Of a DNA stretch of 64,000 bases, positions 33,715 through 43,219 are shown one piece after another. The position numbers were made by a program, and so were the translations under genes. Numbering within the stretch: the stretch's first letter is position 1; each line of letters begins with the position of its first letter. Source of the DNA: Cohnella xylanilytica (GTDB lineage Bacteria > Bacillota > Bacilli > Paenibacillales > Paenibacillaceae); the NCBI RefSeq assembly GCF_014212175.1, contig NZ_JACJVR010000087.1, forward strand, positions 1 through 64,000, written 5' to 3'. The notes below the pieces were generated by a model, which was not told the DNA's origin, ran no database searches, and saw nothing but the letters and a program-made list of their open reading frames with translations.

Positions 33715-35667
33715 ATGAGGCTGGGAAGGATCTACGGCAACTACATCAAGAACAACCTGTTCGTCAAAGTGATCTTCGTGTTCGCGGTCATCGTTATTTT
33801 GACGGTTATCGGGTTCTCCTACTTTCTGTTCAACTTCATCTCCGGGTCGATCGTCCGCAACCAGCTCGACGACCAGCGGGAAGCGATGGATCGCGTCAAT
33901 CTGTACCTGCAGCAGAAGTACGAGTGGGTGCAATCCGTCGTGCAGGACAGCTACCGGGACACCCTTCTCTCCGACAACATCTCCTATCTGCTGAAGCATT
34001 CCTATCAGCAATACATCCAATATCGGCTGGGCGAAGGCTACGCCGGAGGAACCGGCAGCACCGTCAACGCGATCACTTACTTCGGGGACAAGTTCGAGGC
34101 GGATTCGGATATTCGGGATATCATCGTCTACAGCGCGGACAAGCAGATGCTGTACGTCTACAAGTCCGGAGGATCGCCCAAGCTGTACCAGACGAACGCG
34201 GCCCGCTCCTATATCCCGGACATGATGTCTCAGGAAGGCGCAAACGCTTCCACCCCCAACATATGGGTTCGCAAGCTGATCGGGCAATGGGATACCCGCC
34301 TGTATTCCATGCGAAGCCGAATTAACGACAAGAACACGCTTAAGAACATCGGGCAGCTGATCGTGTATTTCGATTCGGAGATGGTTCGCCAGGCTCTGCT
34401 CAGCGCTTCCAAGCCGCTCAAAGGCACGATTCTGGCGCTTACTCCGGAAGGCCAAGTCATGTTCGATTCCTCCGGGCGCTATTACGGGCATCCTTACCCG
34501 TATATGGATCGAATCGGCGCCTTCCAGCCGACGGCCGACCTGGACGAGCCTTCTTACGTCTCGACTCTGCAATCGGCTTCCGCCGGGTACCAGATCGTCG
34601 GCATCATGCCCAAGAGCGAGATGGCGAAGTCTTACGAGAGCCTGAAAAATACGATCGTCCTCATCGCCGCCCTGTGCATCCTGTTCGCCGTCATTGTTCC
34701 ATCTCTTCTGATCGTAAGCATCTCGAAGCGCACCAACAAGATCGTCCGGTTCATGAGGAAGGTGGAAGGAGGGGACTTGAGCGCCCGGCTTCAGGACCCT
34801 CGGGAGGACGAGCTGGGCCAGATCTCCCGCAGCTTCAACGATATGGTGGAGGAGCTTAACCGGATGATCGACCGGGAATACAAGGCCGAGATCAGGCTCC
34901 GGCAGTCGGAGCTGGCCGCGCTTCAAGCCCGGGTGAACCCTCATTTTCTCTACAACACACTCGAGGTTATCCGGATGCGCGCGCTGTCCCAAGGGGCGGA
35001 AGACGTCGGGGAGATGATCTACAGCCTGGCCAAGCTGTTCCGCAGCTCGGTTCGAGCTGCGGCGGAATGCACGCTGGGCGAAGAGCTGGAGATGTGCCGG
35101 CTGTACCTGGAGCTCTTCCGTATTCGGTATAAAGACCGGATGGCGTTCGAGATCGATTGTCCGCCGGAGCTGCTCTCCGTCAAGATTCCCAAGCTGCTGC
35201 TGCAGCCGATCGTGGAGAATTACGTCATGCACGGCATGGAATCCAACCGCGGCGACAATCGCATCCGGATCGAAGCGGAGAACGGAGAGAACGTGCGGAT
35301 ACGGGTGTGGAACGACGGCCGCCCGATTCCGCCCGACAAGCTGAGACGGATTCAGTCGGAGCTGGATTACCCGGAGGCGGAAGGAAGCTCGTTCGGTCTC
35401 CGCAGCGTGCATGAGCGGCTGAAGCTGACATTCGGACCCGAATACGGCGTCCGGATCGACAGCGATCCCGCGGAAGGGACGATCGTGGCGATCGAATTCC
35501 CTCATCCGGGCCGCCGGGCTGAAAAGGAACGGGCCGAGAAGGAACGGGCGGATGCGGAGCGGGCGGATACGGAGCGGGCGGATAGAGAGCGGGCGGATAC
35601 AGAGCGGGCGAATAGAGAGAAGGGGGGAGCGAGCCGCGATGTTCAAAGTATTTCTCGTGGACGATGA
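33715..35667 (+). CDS. Sensor histidine kinase, YesM type
   Basis: A 650-residue membrane sensor. TM1 is at residues ~18-40, an extracellular sensor at ~41-310, TM2 at ~311-335, and a HAMP domain follows. The His_kinase domain has the phosphoacceptor His409 in RVNPHFLYNTLE; the ATPase has QPIVENYVMHGM and SFGLRSVHERL. The tail (from ~603) is a run of ERAD/ERAE-type pentapeptides encoded by seven 15-base repeats. It reads 29 bases into the response-regulator gene. The ATG at 33715 follows GAGGGATGG. The pair heads the glycan locus, so it probably senses a carbohydrate and activates the transporter and hydrolases. Confidence 0.9.
   Translation: MRLGRIYGNYIKNNLFVKVIFVFAVIVILTVIGFSYFLFNFISGSIVRNQLDDQREAMDRVNLYLQQKYEWVQSVVQDSYRDTLLSDNISYLLKHSYQQYIQYRLGEGYAGGTGSTVNAITYFGDKFEADSDIRDIIVYSADKQMLYVYKSGGSPKLYQTNAARSYIPDMMSQEGANASTPNIWVRKLIGQWDTRLYSMRSRINDKNTLKNIGQLIVYFDSEMVRQALLSASKPLKGTILALTPEGQVMFDSSGRYYGHPYPYMDRIGAFQPTADLDEPSYVSTLQSASAGYQIVGIMPKSEMAKSYESLKNTIVLIAALCILFAVIVPSLLIVSISKRTNKIVRFMRKVEGGDLSARLQDPREDELGQISRSFNDMVEELNRMIDREYKAEIRLRQSELAALQARVNPHFLYNTLEVIRMRALSQGAEDVGEMIYSLAKLFRSSVRAAAECTLGEELEMCRLYLELFRIRYKDRMAFEIDCPPELLSVKIPKLLLQPIVENYVMHGMESNRGDNRIRIEAENGENVRIRVWNDGRPIPPDKLRRIQSELDYPEAEGSSFGLRSVHERLKLTFGPEYGVRIDSDPAEGTIVAIEFPHPGRRAEKERAEKERADAERADTERADRERADTERANREKGGASRDVQSISRGR
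35521..35625 (+). repeat. 15-bp tandem repeat in the kinase 3' end
   Basis: Seven consecutive 15-base units of the type GATACGGAGCGGGCG, degenerate at both ends. They encode a charged pentapeptide repeat (ERADT/ERADR/ERAEK) at the kinase C-terminus. The unit length keeps the frame, so copy number could vary without a frameshift. Confidence 0.9.
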
Positions 35668-37153
35668 ACCGTTCATTATCGAAGGACTGATGGATGCCAT
35701 CGACTGGGCGGCCTTCGGCCTGGAGATCGTCGGAAGCGCGGAGAACGGGCAAGAGGCGCTCGAGCGCATCCGGTACACTCCGGTGGATATCTTGATCACC
35801 GATATTTCCATGCCGTTCCTGAACGGCTTGGACCTGATCCGTCAGGCTCGCGAGCCGCGCCCGGACTTGAAAGCGATTATTCTGAGCGGGTTCAACGAGT
35901 TCGACTACCTCAAGGAAGGGCTGAAGCTGGGCATCGAGAATTACTTGCTCAAGCCGATTAACGTGAAGGAGCTGCAGGACACCCTCCGCAATGCGGCCGA
36001 CAAGCTTCTCAGCTCCCGGTCCGACGCGCGGCTGCTCCAGTCCAACGTTCAGATCATGCGGGACAACACGCTGTATCGGTGGATGAACGACCGAATCTCC
36101 GAGTCCGAGCTCGCCGAGAGGGCGGAGCTGCTGGGCCTCTCGCTGGAGGCGCCGTACGGAATCGTCGCCCTTCTGCGGCGCGAACCGTTCGACATCGACG
36201 CGCAGGAGCAAGCGCTCGCGCAGCTCGCCGCCGCCTTCGAGGGACGCCGTCAGGCCGTCCCGTTCCGGGACCTGGACGGGGATATCGTCGTGCTGGCGGA
36301 GCTGTCCTCCCCGGACGAGGACCGGACGGAGCTGGCCCGGACGCTCAGGCGGATCGGCGCGCCCGCGAGATTGTCGTTCGGCGGTCCCCATCCGCTTCGC
36401 TCGTCCATATCGGCCAGCTATCGCGAGGCGAAGAAGGCGCAGGAGTTCTTCATGATCGATCCCGACCGGGATTGGATCGACTACGAGGACACGCTTCCCC
36501 TCAAGAAGGCGGAGCTCGTCGACTTCCCGATCGATTGGGAAGGCTATCGCAAGCTGCTGGTCGCCCGGGACAAGGAGAAGCTGTCGGAAGCGATCGCCGC
36601 GGATTTCGAACGTCTGCGGGCGATGGAAGGAATGACGCCGGCCCAGCTTCAGGAGGTGGCCCTGGAGCTGATTATCCGCTTCAAGATGGAGCTCAAGTCG
36701 ATCAAGCACGCGGACGAGCCGGAGCTGTTCGCGGCCGGCATCGGGCAGGCGAACGCGGCCTCCCATTATGCCGAGCTGTCCGAAGCCGTCCGCCAAGTGG
36801 CCGGCCGCTGCGTGGATTCGCTGGCGAAGGACGCCCGAAGTCCCGTCGTTCTTCAAGTGCTGAGCGAGATTCAAGAGCATTACGCCGACGACCTGTCCCT
36901 GAAGGCGCTCGGGGCGAGGTTCCACATTCATCCGGTCTACCTGGGCCAGCTCTTCCAGAAGGAGATCGGGGAGAGCTTCACGGAGCACATCAACAAGTAC
37001 CGGATCGAACAGGCGAAGAGGCTGCTGAAGACGTCCGCCCTTAAGGTGCACGATATCGCGCGGCAGGTGGGCTATTGGGAGACGGGGTATTTCTACAAGC
37101 AATTCAAGAAGTTCGTCGGGATCTCCCCGACCGAATTCAAGGGGCTGCACTGA
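35639..37153 (+). CDS. Response regulator, YesN type (receiver plus AraC helix-turn-helix)
   Basis: A 504-residue protein. The receiver domain spans residues 1-~120, with acidic VDDE, phosphoacceptor Asp55 in DILITDISMP, and Lys in LLKPINVKEL. A middle linker domain follows, then two AraC-type helix-turn-helix motifs at the C-terminus (SLKALGARFHIHPVYLGQLF; KVHDIARQVGYWETGYFYKQ; FKKFVGISPTEF). ATG 35639 has AGAAGGGGGGA upstream and lies inside the end of the kinase gene. It is the likely activator of the downstream transporter and glycoside hydrolases. Confidence 0.92.
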   Translation: MFKVFLVDDEPFIIEGLMDAIDWAAFGLEIVGSAENGQEALERIRYTPVDILITDISMPFLNGLDLIRQAREPRPDLKAIILSGFNEFDYLKEGLKLGIENYLLKPINVKELQDTLRNAADKLLSSRSDARLLQSNVQIMRDNTLYRWMNDRISESELAERAELLGLSLEAPYGIVALLRREPFDIDAQEQALAQLAAAFEGRRQAVPFRDLDGDIVVLAELSSPDEDRTELARTLRRIGAPARLSFGGPHPLRSSISASYREAKKAQEFFMIDPDRDWIDYEDTLPLKKAELVDFPIDWEGYRKLLVARDKEKLSEAIAADFERLRAMEGMTPAQLQEVALELIIRFKMELKSIKHADEPELFAAGIGQANAASHYAELSEAVRQVAGRCVDSLAKDARSPVVLQVLSEIQEHYADDLSLKALGARFHIHPVYLGQLFQKEIGESFTEHINKYRIEQAKRLLKTSALKVHDIARQVGYWETGYFYKQFKKFVGISPTEFKGLH

Positions 37154-37198
37154 AGCGGCCCGCGCCGGAAGAGACGGATAGAGCGCTGCCGGTTTGCC

Positions 37199-37225
37199 AA
37201 GACTGCCTTCGGGCAGTCTTTCTTT
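37199..37225 (+). terminator. Terminator after the response regulator
   Basis: A perfect 9-bp stem, AAGACTGCC/GGCAGTCTT, with a TTCG tetraloop and TCTTT. Confidence 0.85.
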
Positions 37226-37261
37226 AATTTGAACACGGACTTATTAAGTTTGTCGTCTATT

Positions 37262-37275
37262 TGAAACTGCTTTCA
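37262..37275 (+). promoter_or_regulatory. Candidate cre site (CcpA) upstream of the sugar-binding protein
   Basis: TGAAACTGCTTTCA fits the cre consensus TGWAANCGNTNWCA at all fixed positions except one (T for C at position 7) and is TGAAA/TTTCA symmetric. It overlaps a possible -35 (TTGAAA, 37261-37266). HprK and an HPr with Ser46 are encoded in the same window. Confidence 0.55.
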
Positions 37276-37332
37276 TGATTTAAAGTTAATGGCATGTAAG
37301 AGATACTTACTTCGGGGAGGGCATTGCAACAG

Positions 37333-38826
37333 ATGAGCAAAATCAAAAAGAGAGCAGGGTTGCTCCTGGCGGCAACGACGGCGTTCTCGCTCGTCCTTAG
37401 CGCCTGCGGCAGCAACGGCAACAACGAACCGGAAGCGGCGGGCTCCGGAAGCGGCTCCGGCAACGCCGGGAAGCCGGTCGAATTGATCTGGTACACGATC
37501 GGCACGCCGCAGAAAGACGTCGACACGGTCATGGCGGAAGTCAGCAAGTATACCAAAGAGAAGATCAACGCGACGATCAAGATGAAGATGATCGACTGGG
37601 GCGACTACTCGCAGAAGATGCAAGTGCTGGTCGCTTCGGGCGAACCGATGGACATTCTGTTCACCTCGGCCGGCGGCTTCGACTACGTGCAGAACGTGCG
37701 CAAGGGCGCGTTCCTCGAGCTCGACGAGCTGCTGGACAAATACGGCCAAGGCATCAAGAACACGATCGATCCGGGCTTCCTGAGCGGCTCCAAGGTCGAC
37801 GGCCACAACTACGGCATTCCGGCCAACAAGGAGCTTCCGCAGCTTGAAGTGTGGCGCTTCAACCAGAATCTCGTGGACAAGTACAAGCTCGATACGTCCG
37901 GGGTCCGCACCCTGGAGAGCCTCGAGCCGCTCCTGAAGACCATCAAGGAGAAGGAGCCGGAAGTGACTCCGTTCGCGATGGACAAAACCTACGTTCCTTA
38001 CGTTCCGTACGACTATCTCGTGACGAACATGCCGATGGCCGTCAAGCTGGACGGGTCGGACATGAAGGTCGTCAACATCCTCGAGACGAGCGAGATGAAG
38101 GCCGCGCTCGAGACGATGCATAAGTACTACAAGGCGGGTTATGTCGCTCCGGAAGCCGCGACGACGGGCTCGACGAGCGACCTGACGACCTCCGGCAAGT
38201 GGCTGCTGGACCGCGCTCAGACGCAGCCGCTCGCGGAGAACCTCTGGTCCGCTTCCTACGGCTACCCGGTCACCACGAAGCCGGCCAGCGACGCGATCAT
38301 CACGAACACGTCGGTGCAAGGCTCGATCATGGCGATCTCCGCCAACTCCGAGCATCCGGAGAAGGCGATGGAGTTCCTGAACCTGCTGAACACCGATCCG
38401 GTGCTCCGCAACATGGTCGACTCCGGCACCGAAGGCACTCACTACGAGAAGATCGACGACAAGCACATGAAGAACCTGGACGCTTCCCAGAACTACAACA
38501 TGCCGTCCTACTCGCTGGGCAACAACATGCTTCTGTACCTGAACGAAGGCGACCCGGACGACAAGTGGGACCAGTTCAAGAAGTTCAACGCGGAAGGCAA
38601 GCCTTCCCCGATCCTGGGCTTCAACTTCGACAGCACGAAGGTTGCGACCGAGATGACGGCCGTTCAGAACGTGAAGGAGCAGTTCTGGGCATCGCTGATG
38701 ACCGGTACCGTCGACCCGGCCACGTTCCTGCCGAAGGCGATCGACGAGTTCAAGAAGGCCGGACTGGACAAGGTCATCGCCGAAGCGCAAAGCCAGCTGG
38801 ACGCTTGGGCGGCCGCGAACAAGTAA
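37333..38826 (+). CDS. Sugar ABC transporter substrate-binding lipoprotein
   Basis: A 497-residue lipoprotein. The signal peptide ends in LVLSAC (lipid-modified Cys25), followed by a Gly/Ser linker and a family 1 solute-binding fold of the LplA/DUF3502 type (ELIWYTIGTPQKDVDTVM near the N-terminus, an Ala-rich C-terminus). ATG 37333 is preferred; TTG 37324 lies too near CGGGGAGGG. It belongs with the two permeases and glycoside hydrolases downstream and probably captures an oligosaccharide. A strong terminator follows, so it can be made in excess over the permeases. Confidence 0.9.
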   Translation: MSKIKKRAGLLLAATTAFSLVLSACGSNGNNEPEAAGSGSGSGNAGKPVELIWYTIGTPQKDVDTVMAEVSKYTKEKINATIKMKMIDWGDYSQKMQVLVASGEPMDILFTSAGGFDYVQNVRKGAFLELDELLDKYGQGIKNTIDPGFLSGSKVDGHNYGIPANKELPQLEVWRFNQNLVDKYKLDTSGVRTLESLEPLLKTIKEKEPEVTPFAMDKTYVPYVPYDYLVTNMPMAVKLDGSDMKVVNILETSEMKAALETMHKYYKAGYVAPEAATTGSTSDLTTSGKWLLDRAQTQPLAENLWSASYGYPVTTKPASDAIITNTSVQGSIMAISANSEHPEKAMEFLNLLNTDPVLRNMVDSGTEGTHYEKIDDKHMKNLDASQNYNMPSYSLGNNMLLYLNEGDPDDKWDQFKKFNAEGKPSPILGFNFDSTKVATEMTAVQNVKEQFWASLMTGTVDPATFLPKAIDEFKKAGLDKVIAEAQSQLDAWAAANK

Positions 38827-38846
38827 GTTCGGCGAGACAAAGAAGA

Positions 38847-38881
38847 AGATCGGGCGGGCAGCTTGCGCCCGATCTTTTTTT
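38847..38881 (+). terminator. Terminator between binding protein and permease genes
   Basis: A 10-bp stem, AGATCGGGCG/CGCCCGATCT, with a 9-base loop and seven T residues. Probably partial read-through to the permeases. Confidence 0.88.
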
Positions 38882-38905
38882 ACTTATGGGAGGGATAATG
38901 ACACG

Positions 38906-39838
38906 ATGGCAGGCTCATTTTTCCGCAGCTTCAATCGCAACAAGGTTCTGCTGCTTATGGTACTTCCAGGAGCCCTCTGGTTCCTCTGCTTCTCCTATCT
39001 GCCCCTTGTCGGCACGGTCGCGGCCTTCAAGGAATATCGGTTCAGCCGGCAAGGCTTCTGGTACAGCCTGATTCATAGCAAGAACGTCGGCTGGGACAAC
39101 TTCAAGTTCCTGTTCAACACCGACGCCGCCTATACCATTACCCGCAACACTCTGCTGTATAATATCGCGTTTATTTTCCTCGGGCTCGTCTTCTCCGTCG
39201 CCTTGGCCATCCTCCTCTCGGAGCTGGTGAACAAGAAGCTGGCGAAGCTGTATCAGACGAGCATGTTCCTGCCGTATTTCCTGTCTTGGGTCATCGTCGG
39301 CTACTTCGCGTTCAGCTTCCTGAGCATGGACCGCGGATTGCTGAATCACATATTGGGTTATTTCGGGGTCGATTCGATGCAATGGTATTCGGATCCGACC
39401 TATTGGCCGTATATTCTGATCTTCGTGTACCTCTGGAAGTCGATCGGCTACAGCAGCGTCGTCTATCTGGCCTCCATCCTGGGCATCGACAAGTCGCTCT
39501 ACGAAGCGGCGATGATCGACGGGGCGAGCAAGCTGCAGCAGGTCCGCAACATCACGCTTCCCCTTCTCAAGCCGATCATTATCATCATGACGCTGCTGGC
39601 GGTCGGCAAAATTTTCTACGCGGACTTCGGTCTCTTCTATCAAGTGCCCCGGGATTCCGGCACGCTCTACTCGGTGACGAACGTTATCGATACGTACGTC
39701 TATCGCGGCCTCAAGACGACGGGCGAGATCGGCATGAGCACCGCGGCCGGCCTGTATCAATCGATCGTCGGCTTCGTCCTCGTCATGATCTCCAACTACG
39801 TCGTGCGCAAGCTCGACAAAGACAGCGCGCTGTTCTAA
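38906..39838 (+). CDS. Sugar ABC transporter permease (LplB type)
   Basis: A 310-residue membrane protein with six hydrophobic segments. The cytoplasmic EAA loop is EAAMIDGASKLQQVRNITLP, the contact site for the ATPase. GGGAGGG lies 11 bases before the ATG. It pairs with the next gene. No ATPase gene is present in the locus. Confidence 0.92.
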   Translation: MAGSFFRSFNRNKVLLLMVLPGALWFLCFSYLPLVGTVAAFKEYRFSRQGFWYSLIHSKNVGWDNFKFLFNTDAAYTITRNTLLYNIAFIFLGLVFSVALAILLSELVNKKLAKLYQTSMFLPYFLSWVIVGYFAFSFLSMDRGLLNHILGYFGVDSMQWYSDPTYWPYILIFVYLWKSIGYSSVVYLASILGIDKSLYEAAMIDGASKLQQVRNITLPLLKPIIIIMTLLAVGKIFYADFGLFYQVPRDSGTLYSVTNVIDTYVYRGLKTTGEIGMSTAAGLYQSIVGFVLVMISNYVVRKLDKDSALF

Positions 39839-39869
39839 TTCGCCCGAGCCTAGAAAGGAGGAAGCCCGC

Positions 39870-40793
39870 ATGTCCGCAACGCCCCGTACTCTTAAGAAGC
39901 GCAACTTCCACCAGATAACGAAAGGCTGGAACGTCGTCTTCAACGTCATAGCCGCTCTCTTCTCGTTCCTCTGCGTGTTCCCGTTCGTCTTCGTGGCGAT
40001 CATCTCGTTCACCGACGAGAAGTCGCTCGCCGCCAACGGGTATCGCATTATCCCCGAGAAGTGGAGCTTCAAGGCTTACGAATATATTTTCGAGACCGGC
40101 GATACGCTGCTCCGTTCCTACGGGGTCACGATTCTGGTGACGGTCGTCGGCACGGTCGTCAGCCTGCTGATGATCGCGCTGTACGCCTACGCCGTCTCCC
40201 GCAAGAGCTTCGCCTACCGGAGATTCTTCTCCCTGTTCGCCGTGTTCACGATGCTGTTCAACGGCGGGATGATCCCGACCTATATCGTCGTCACTCAACT
40301 GCTCCATCTGAAGGACAACATCTGGGCGCTGATCCTGCCGCTCGCGATGAATGCCTTCTACATCATGATTCTGCGCACCTTCTACATCACCGGCGTTCCC
40401 GACGCGATCATCGAATCGGGCAAGATCGACGGCGCGGGCGAGTTCAAGATCTTCATCCGCCTCGTGCTTCCGCTGTCGCTTCCGGGCCTGGCGACGATCG
40501 GCTTGTTCAGCACGCTGGGCTACTGGAACGACTGGTTTAACGCCCTGCTGTACATCGACACCCCGAGCAAGGTTCCGCTTCAATCGATGCTTATGCGGAT
40601 CGAATCGAGCATGCAGTTCATTCAGCAGAATTCGCTCAACAGCGCGGTCAGCCTCGAGGCTCTCTCCTCGATGCCGCAGGATACGGCCCGGATGGCGATG
40701 GTCGTGCTGGCGACGCTGCCGATCATCTTCGCCTATCCGTTCTTCCAGCGTTACTTCGTGCAAGGCCTGACCGTCGGCTCGGTCAAGGAATAA
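39870..40793 (+). CDS. Sugar ABC transporter permease (YtcP type)
   Basis: A 307-residue membrane protein with six hydrophobic segments and an EAA-like loop (ESGKIDGAGEFKIFIRLVLP). The C-terminal end QGLTVGSVKE is typical of this family. An AAAGGAGG site precedes the ATG. It forms the second half of the importer. Confidence 0.92.
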   Translation: MSATPRTLKKRNFHQITKGWNVVFNVIAALFSFLCVFPFVFVAIISFTDEKSLAANGYRIIPEKWSFKAYEYIFETGDTLLRSYGVTILVTVVGTVVSLLMIALYAYAVSRKSFAYRRFFSLFAVFTMLFNGGMIPTYIVVTQLLHLKDNIWALILPLAMNAFYIMILRTFYITGVPDAIIESGKIDGAGEFKIFIRLVLPLSLPGLATIGLFSTLGYWNDWFNALLYIDTPSKVPLQSMLMRIESSMQFIQQNSLNSAVSLEALSSMPQDTARMAMVVLATLPIIFAYPFFQRYFVQGLTVGSVKE

Positions 40794-40909
40794 GCGGCGG
40801 CCCCGGGCGCGAGTCCGGGGGGCCGGCATGGCCAAGGGTGGAGAGAAGCGCGGAGTCGCGCGACAGAAGGGCAGAGAAGGGCGACAAAAGCGCGAGAGAA
40901 GGGTGAGAG

Positions 40910-43219
40910 ATGAGTTACAGAGACGCTACCCGATCCGCCGAGGAACGGGCGGAGCTGCTGCTTAGGCAGATGACGGCGGAAGAGAAGGTCGGCCAGCTGA
41001 TTCAGCCGTTCGGCTGGCAGGCTTATGAGCATAGAGATGGGAAAATAAAGCTGGCCGACTCGTTCAAGGAGCAGGTCGCGCGCGGGGGAGTCGGCGCTCT
41101 GTACGGAACGCTTCGCGCGGATCCGTGGACGGGCGTCACCCTCGACACCGGGCTCTCGCCCGAGGAGGGCGCGGAAGCGGTGAACGAGATTCAGCGTTAC
41201 GCGATCGAGAATTCCCGCCTGGGCATTCCGCTTCTGATCGGCGAGGAATGCTCGCACGGGCATATGGCGATCGGGGGCACGGTGTTCCCCGTACCGCTCC
41301 TGATCGGCAGCTCGTGGAACGCGGAGCTGTACCGGGAGATGTGCCGCGCCGTCGCGATCGAGACCCGCGCCCAAGGAGGCGCCGTCACGTATTCGCCGGT
41401 GCTCGACGTCGTGCGCGACCCGAGATGGGGGCGGACGGAGGAATGCTTCGGCGAGGATCCTTATCTGATCGGGCGGATGGCGGTCGCGGCCGTCGAGGGC
41501 ATGCAGGGAGAGCGGCTGGACTCCGAGGACAGCGTCGCCGTGACGCTGAAGCACTACGTCGGCTACGGCAGCTCGGAAGGCGGCCGCAATGCCGGTCCCG
41601 TTCATATGGGCTGGCGGGAGCTGCTCGAGGTCGACCTGCACCCGTTCCGGTTGGCGGTGGAAGCGGGAGCGGCTTCGGTCATGCCGGCTTACAACGAGAT
41701 CGATGGCGTTCCGTGCACAGTGAACAAGAAGCTGCTGGACGACATCCTCGTCGGCGAGTGGGGCTTCGACGGCATGATCGTCACCGACTGCGGCGCGATC
41801 GACATGCTCGCGGCCGGACACGACGTGGCCGAGGACGGCATGGAAGCGGCCGTGCGGTCGCTCGAAGCCGGCATCGACATGGAGATGTCGGGCGTGATGT
41901 TCGGCAAGTATTTATTAGGAGCGCTGAAGGCCGGGAAGCTGAACGAGGAGGCGCTCGACAGGGCCGTGCTTCGCGTTCTGAAGCTGAAGTTCCGGCTCGG
42001 GCTGTTCGAGAAGCCTTACGCGGACGCGAAGCGCGCCCGGGAAGTCATCGGCAGCGAGGAGCACCGCAAGCTCGCAAGAAGGCTTGCCGCGGAAGGCGCC
42101 GTGCTGCTGAAGAACGAAGCGGCCGCGCTCCCTCTCGCGAAGGATAGCTGCGGGCGGATCGCCGTCATCGGGCCGAACGCGGACAACGGCTATAACCAGC
42201 TGGGCGATTACACGTCTCCCCAGCCGGCCGGAAGGGTCGCGACGGTGCTGGCGGGCATCCGCGCCAAGTTCGCGGACGAGCCGGACCGCGTGCTTTACGC
42301 GCCGGGCTGCCGCATTCGCGGCGACGACCGGGAAGGCTTCCCCGCCGCCCTGGCCGCGGCGGAACAGGCGGACACCGTCGTCATGGTCGTCGGGGGCTCG
42401 AGCGCCCGGGATTTCGGCGAAGGGACGATCGACCTGCGCACCGGGGCTTCTCTCGTGACGGGAGATTCCTGGAACGACATGGACTGCGGCGAAGGGATCG
42501 ACCGCCTGTCGCTTCGCCTGGCGGGCGTGCAGCTGGAGCTGATCCAAGAGGTGCGCAAGCTGGGCAAGAAGCTGATCGTCGTCTACATCAACGGCCGGCC
42601 GATCGCGGAGCCGTGGATCGACGAGCACGCGGACGCGATTCTGGAAGCCTGGTACCCGGGGCAGGAAGGCGGCCATGCCGTCGCCGATCTGCTGTTCGGG
42701 GACGCGAACCCTTCGGGGCGGCTGAGCCTCTCGATCCCGAAGCGCGTCGGCCAGCTTCCGGTGTATTACAACGGGAAGCGTTCGAGAGGCAAGAGGTACC
42801 TGGAGGACGATTCGCGCCCCCGGTACCCGTTCGGCTTCGGGCTGAGCTATACGAGCTACCGCTACGACAATCTGACCGTGTCGCCGGGAATCATCCCGCC
42901 GAACGGAGAAGCGACGGTGACGGTGGACGTGACGAACGAAGGCGGGGTCGCGGGAGCCGAAGTCGTGCAGCTGTACGTCTCCGATAAGGCCAGCGCGTAC
43001 ACCCGGCCGGAGCGGGAGCTGAAGGGCTTCCGCAAGGTCGAGCTGGCCCCGGGCGAGACGAGGACCGTCTCGTTCAAGGTCGGCCCCGCCGAGCTGGAAT
43101 ACGTCGGCGAAGGCTACAGGAGAGTCGTCGAGCCGGGGGCGTTCCGGATTCTCGTCGGCGGCAGCTCGGAAGCGACGTTGGCGGCGGAGCTTGCCGTGAA
43201 GGAGGAGGGCCGCGCATGA
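40910..43219 (+). CDS. Glycoside hydrolase family 3 enzyme (beta-glucosidase-like)
   Basis: A 769-residue cytoplasmic enzyme without a signal peptide. The GH3 N-terminal barrel has EECSHGHMAIGGTVFP, SPVLDVVRDPRWGR, KHYVGYG and the nucleophile Asp in MIVTDCGAIDM (residue ~291). The C-terminal alpha/beta domain has VVGGSSARDFGEG, and the fibronectin-III-like domain ends the protein (GFGLSYTSY onward). It removes a non-reducing beta-linked sugar from imported oligosaccharides; the exact sugar is not visible. It overlaps the GH38 gene (ATGA). Confidence 0.92.
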   Translation: MSYRDATRSAEERAELLLRQMTAEEKVGQLIQPFGWQAYEHRDGKIKLADSFKEQVARGGVGALYGTLRADPWTGVTLDTGLSPEEGAEAVNEIQRYAIENSRLGIPLLIGEECSHGHMAIGGTVFPVPLLIGSSWNAELYREMCRAVAIETRAQGGAVTYSPVLDVVRDPRWGRTEECFGEDPYLIGRMAVAAVEGMQGERLDSEDSVAVTLKHYVGYGSSEGGRNAGPVHMGWRELLEVDLHPFRLAVEAGAASVMPAYNEIDGVPCTVNKKLLDDILVGEWGFDGMIVTDCGAIDMLAAGHDVAEDGMEAAVRSLEAGIDMEMSGVMFGKYLLGALKAGKLNEEALDRAVLRVLKLKFRLGLFEKPYADAKRAREVIGSEEHRKLARRLAAEGAVLLKNEAAALPLAKDSCGRIAVIGPNADNGYNQLGDYTSPQPAGRVATVLAGIRAKFADEPDRVLYAPGCRIRGDDREGFPAALAAAEQADTVVMVVGGSSARDFGEGTIDLRTGASLVTGDSWNDMDCGEGIDRLSLRLAGVQLELIQEVRKLGKKLIVVYINGRPIAEPWIDEHADAILEAWYPGQEGGHAVADLLFGDANPSGRLSLSIPKRVGQLPVYYNGKRSRGKRYLEDDSRPRYPFGFGLSYTSYRYDNLTVSPGIIPPNGEATVTVDVTNEGGVAGAEVVQLYVSDKASAYTRPERELKGFRKVELAPGETRTVSFKVGPAELEYVGEGYRRVVEPGAFRILVGGSSEATLAAELAVKEEGRA

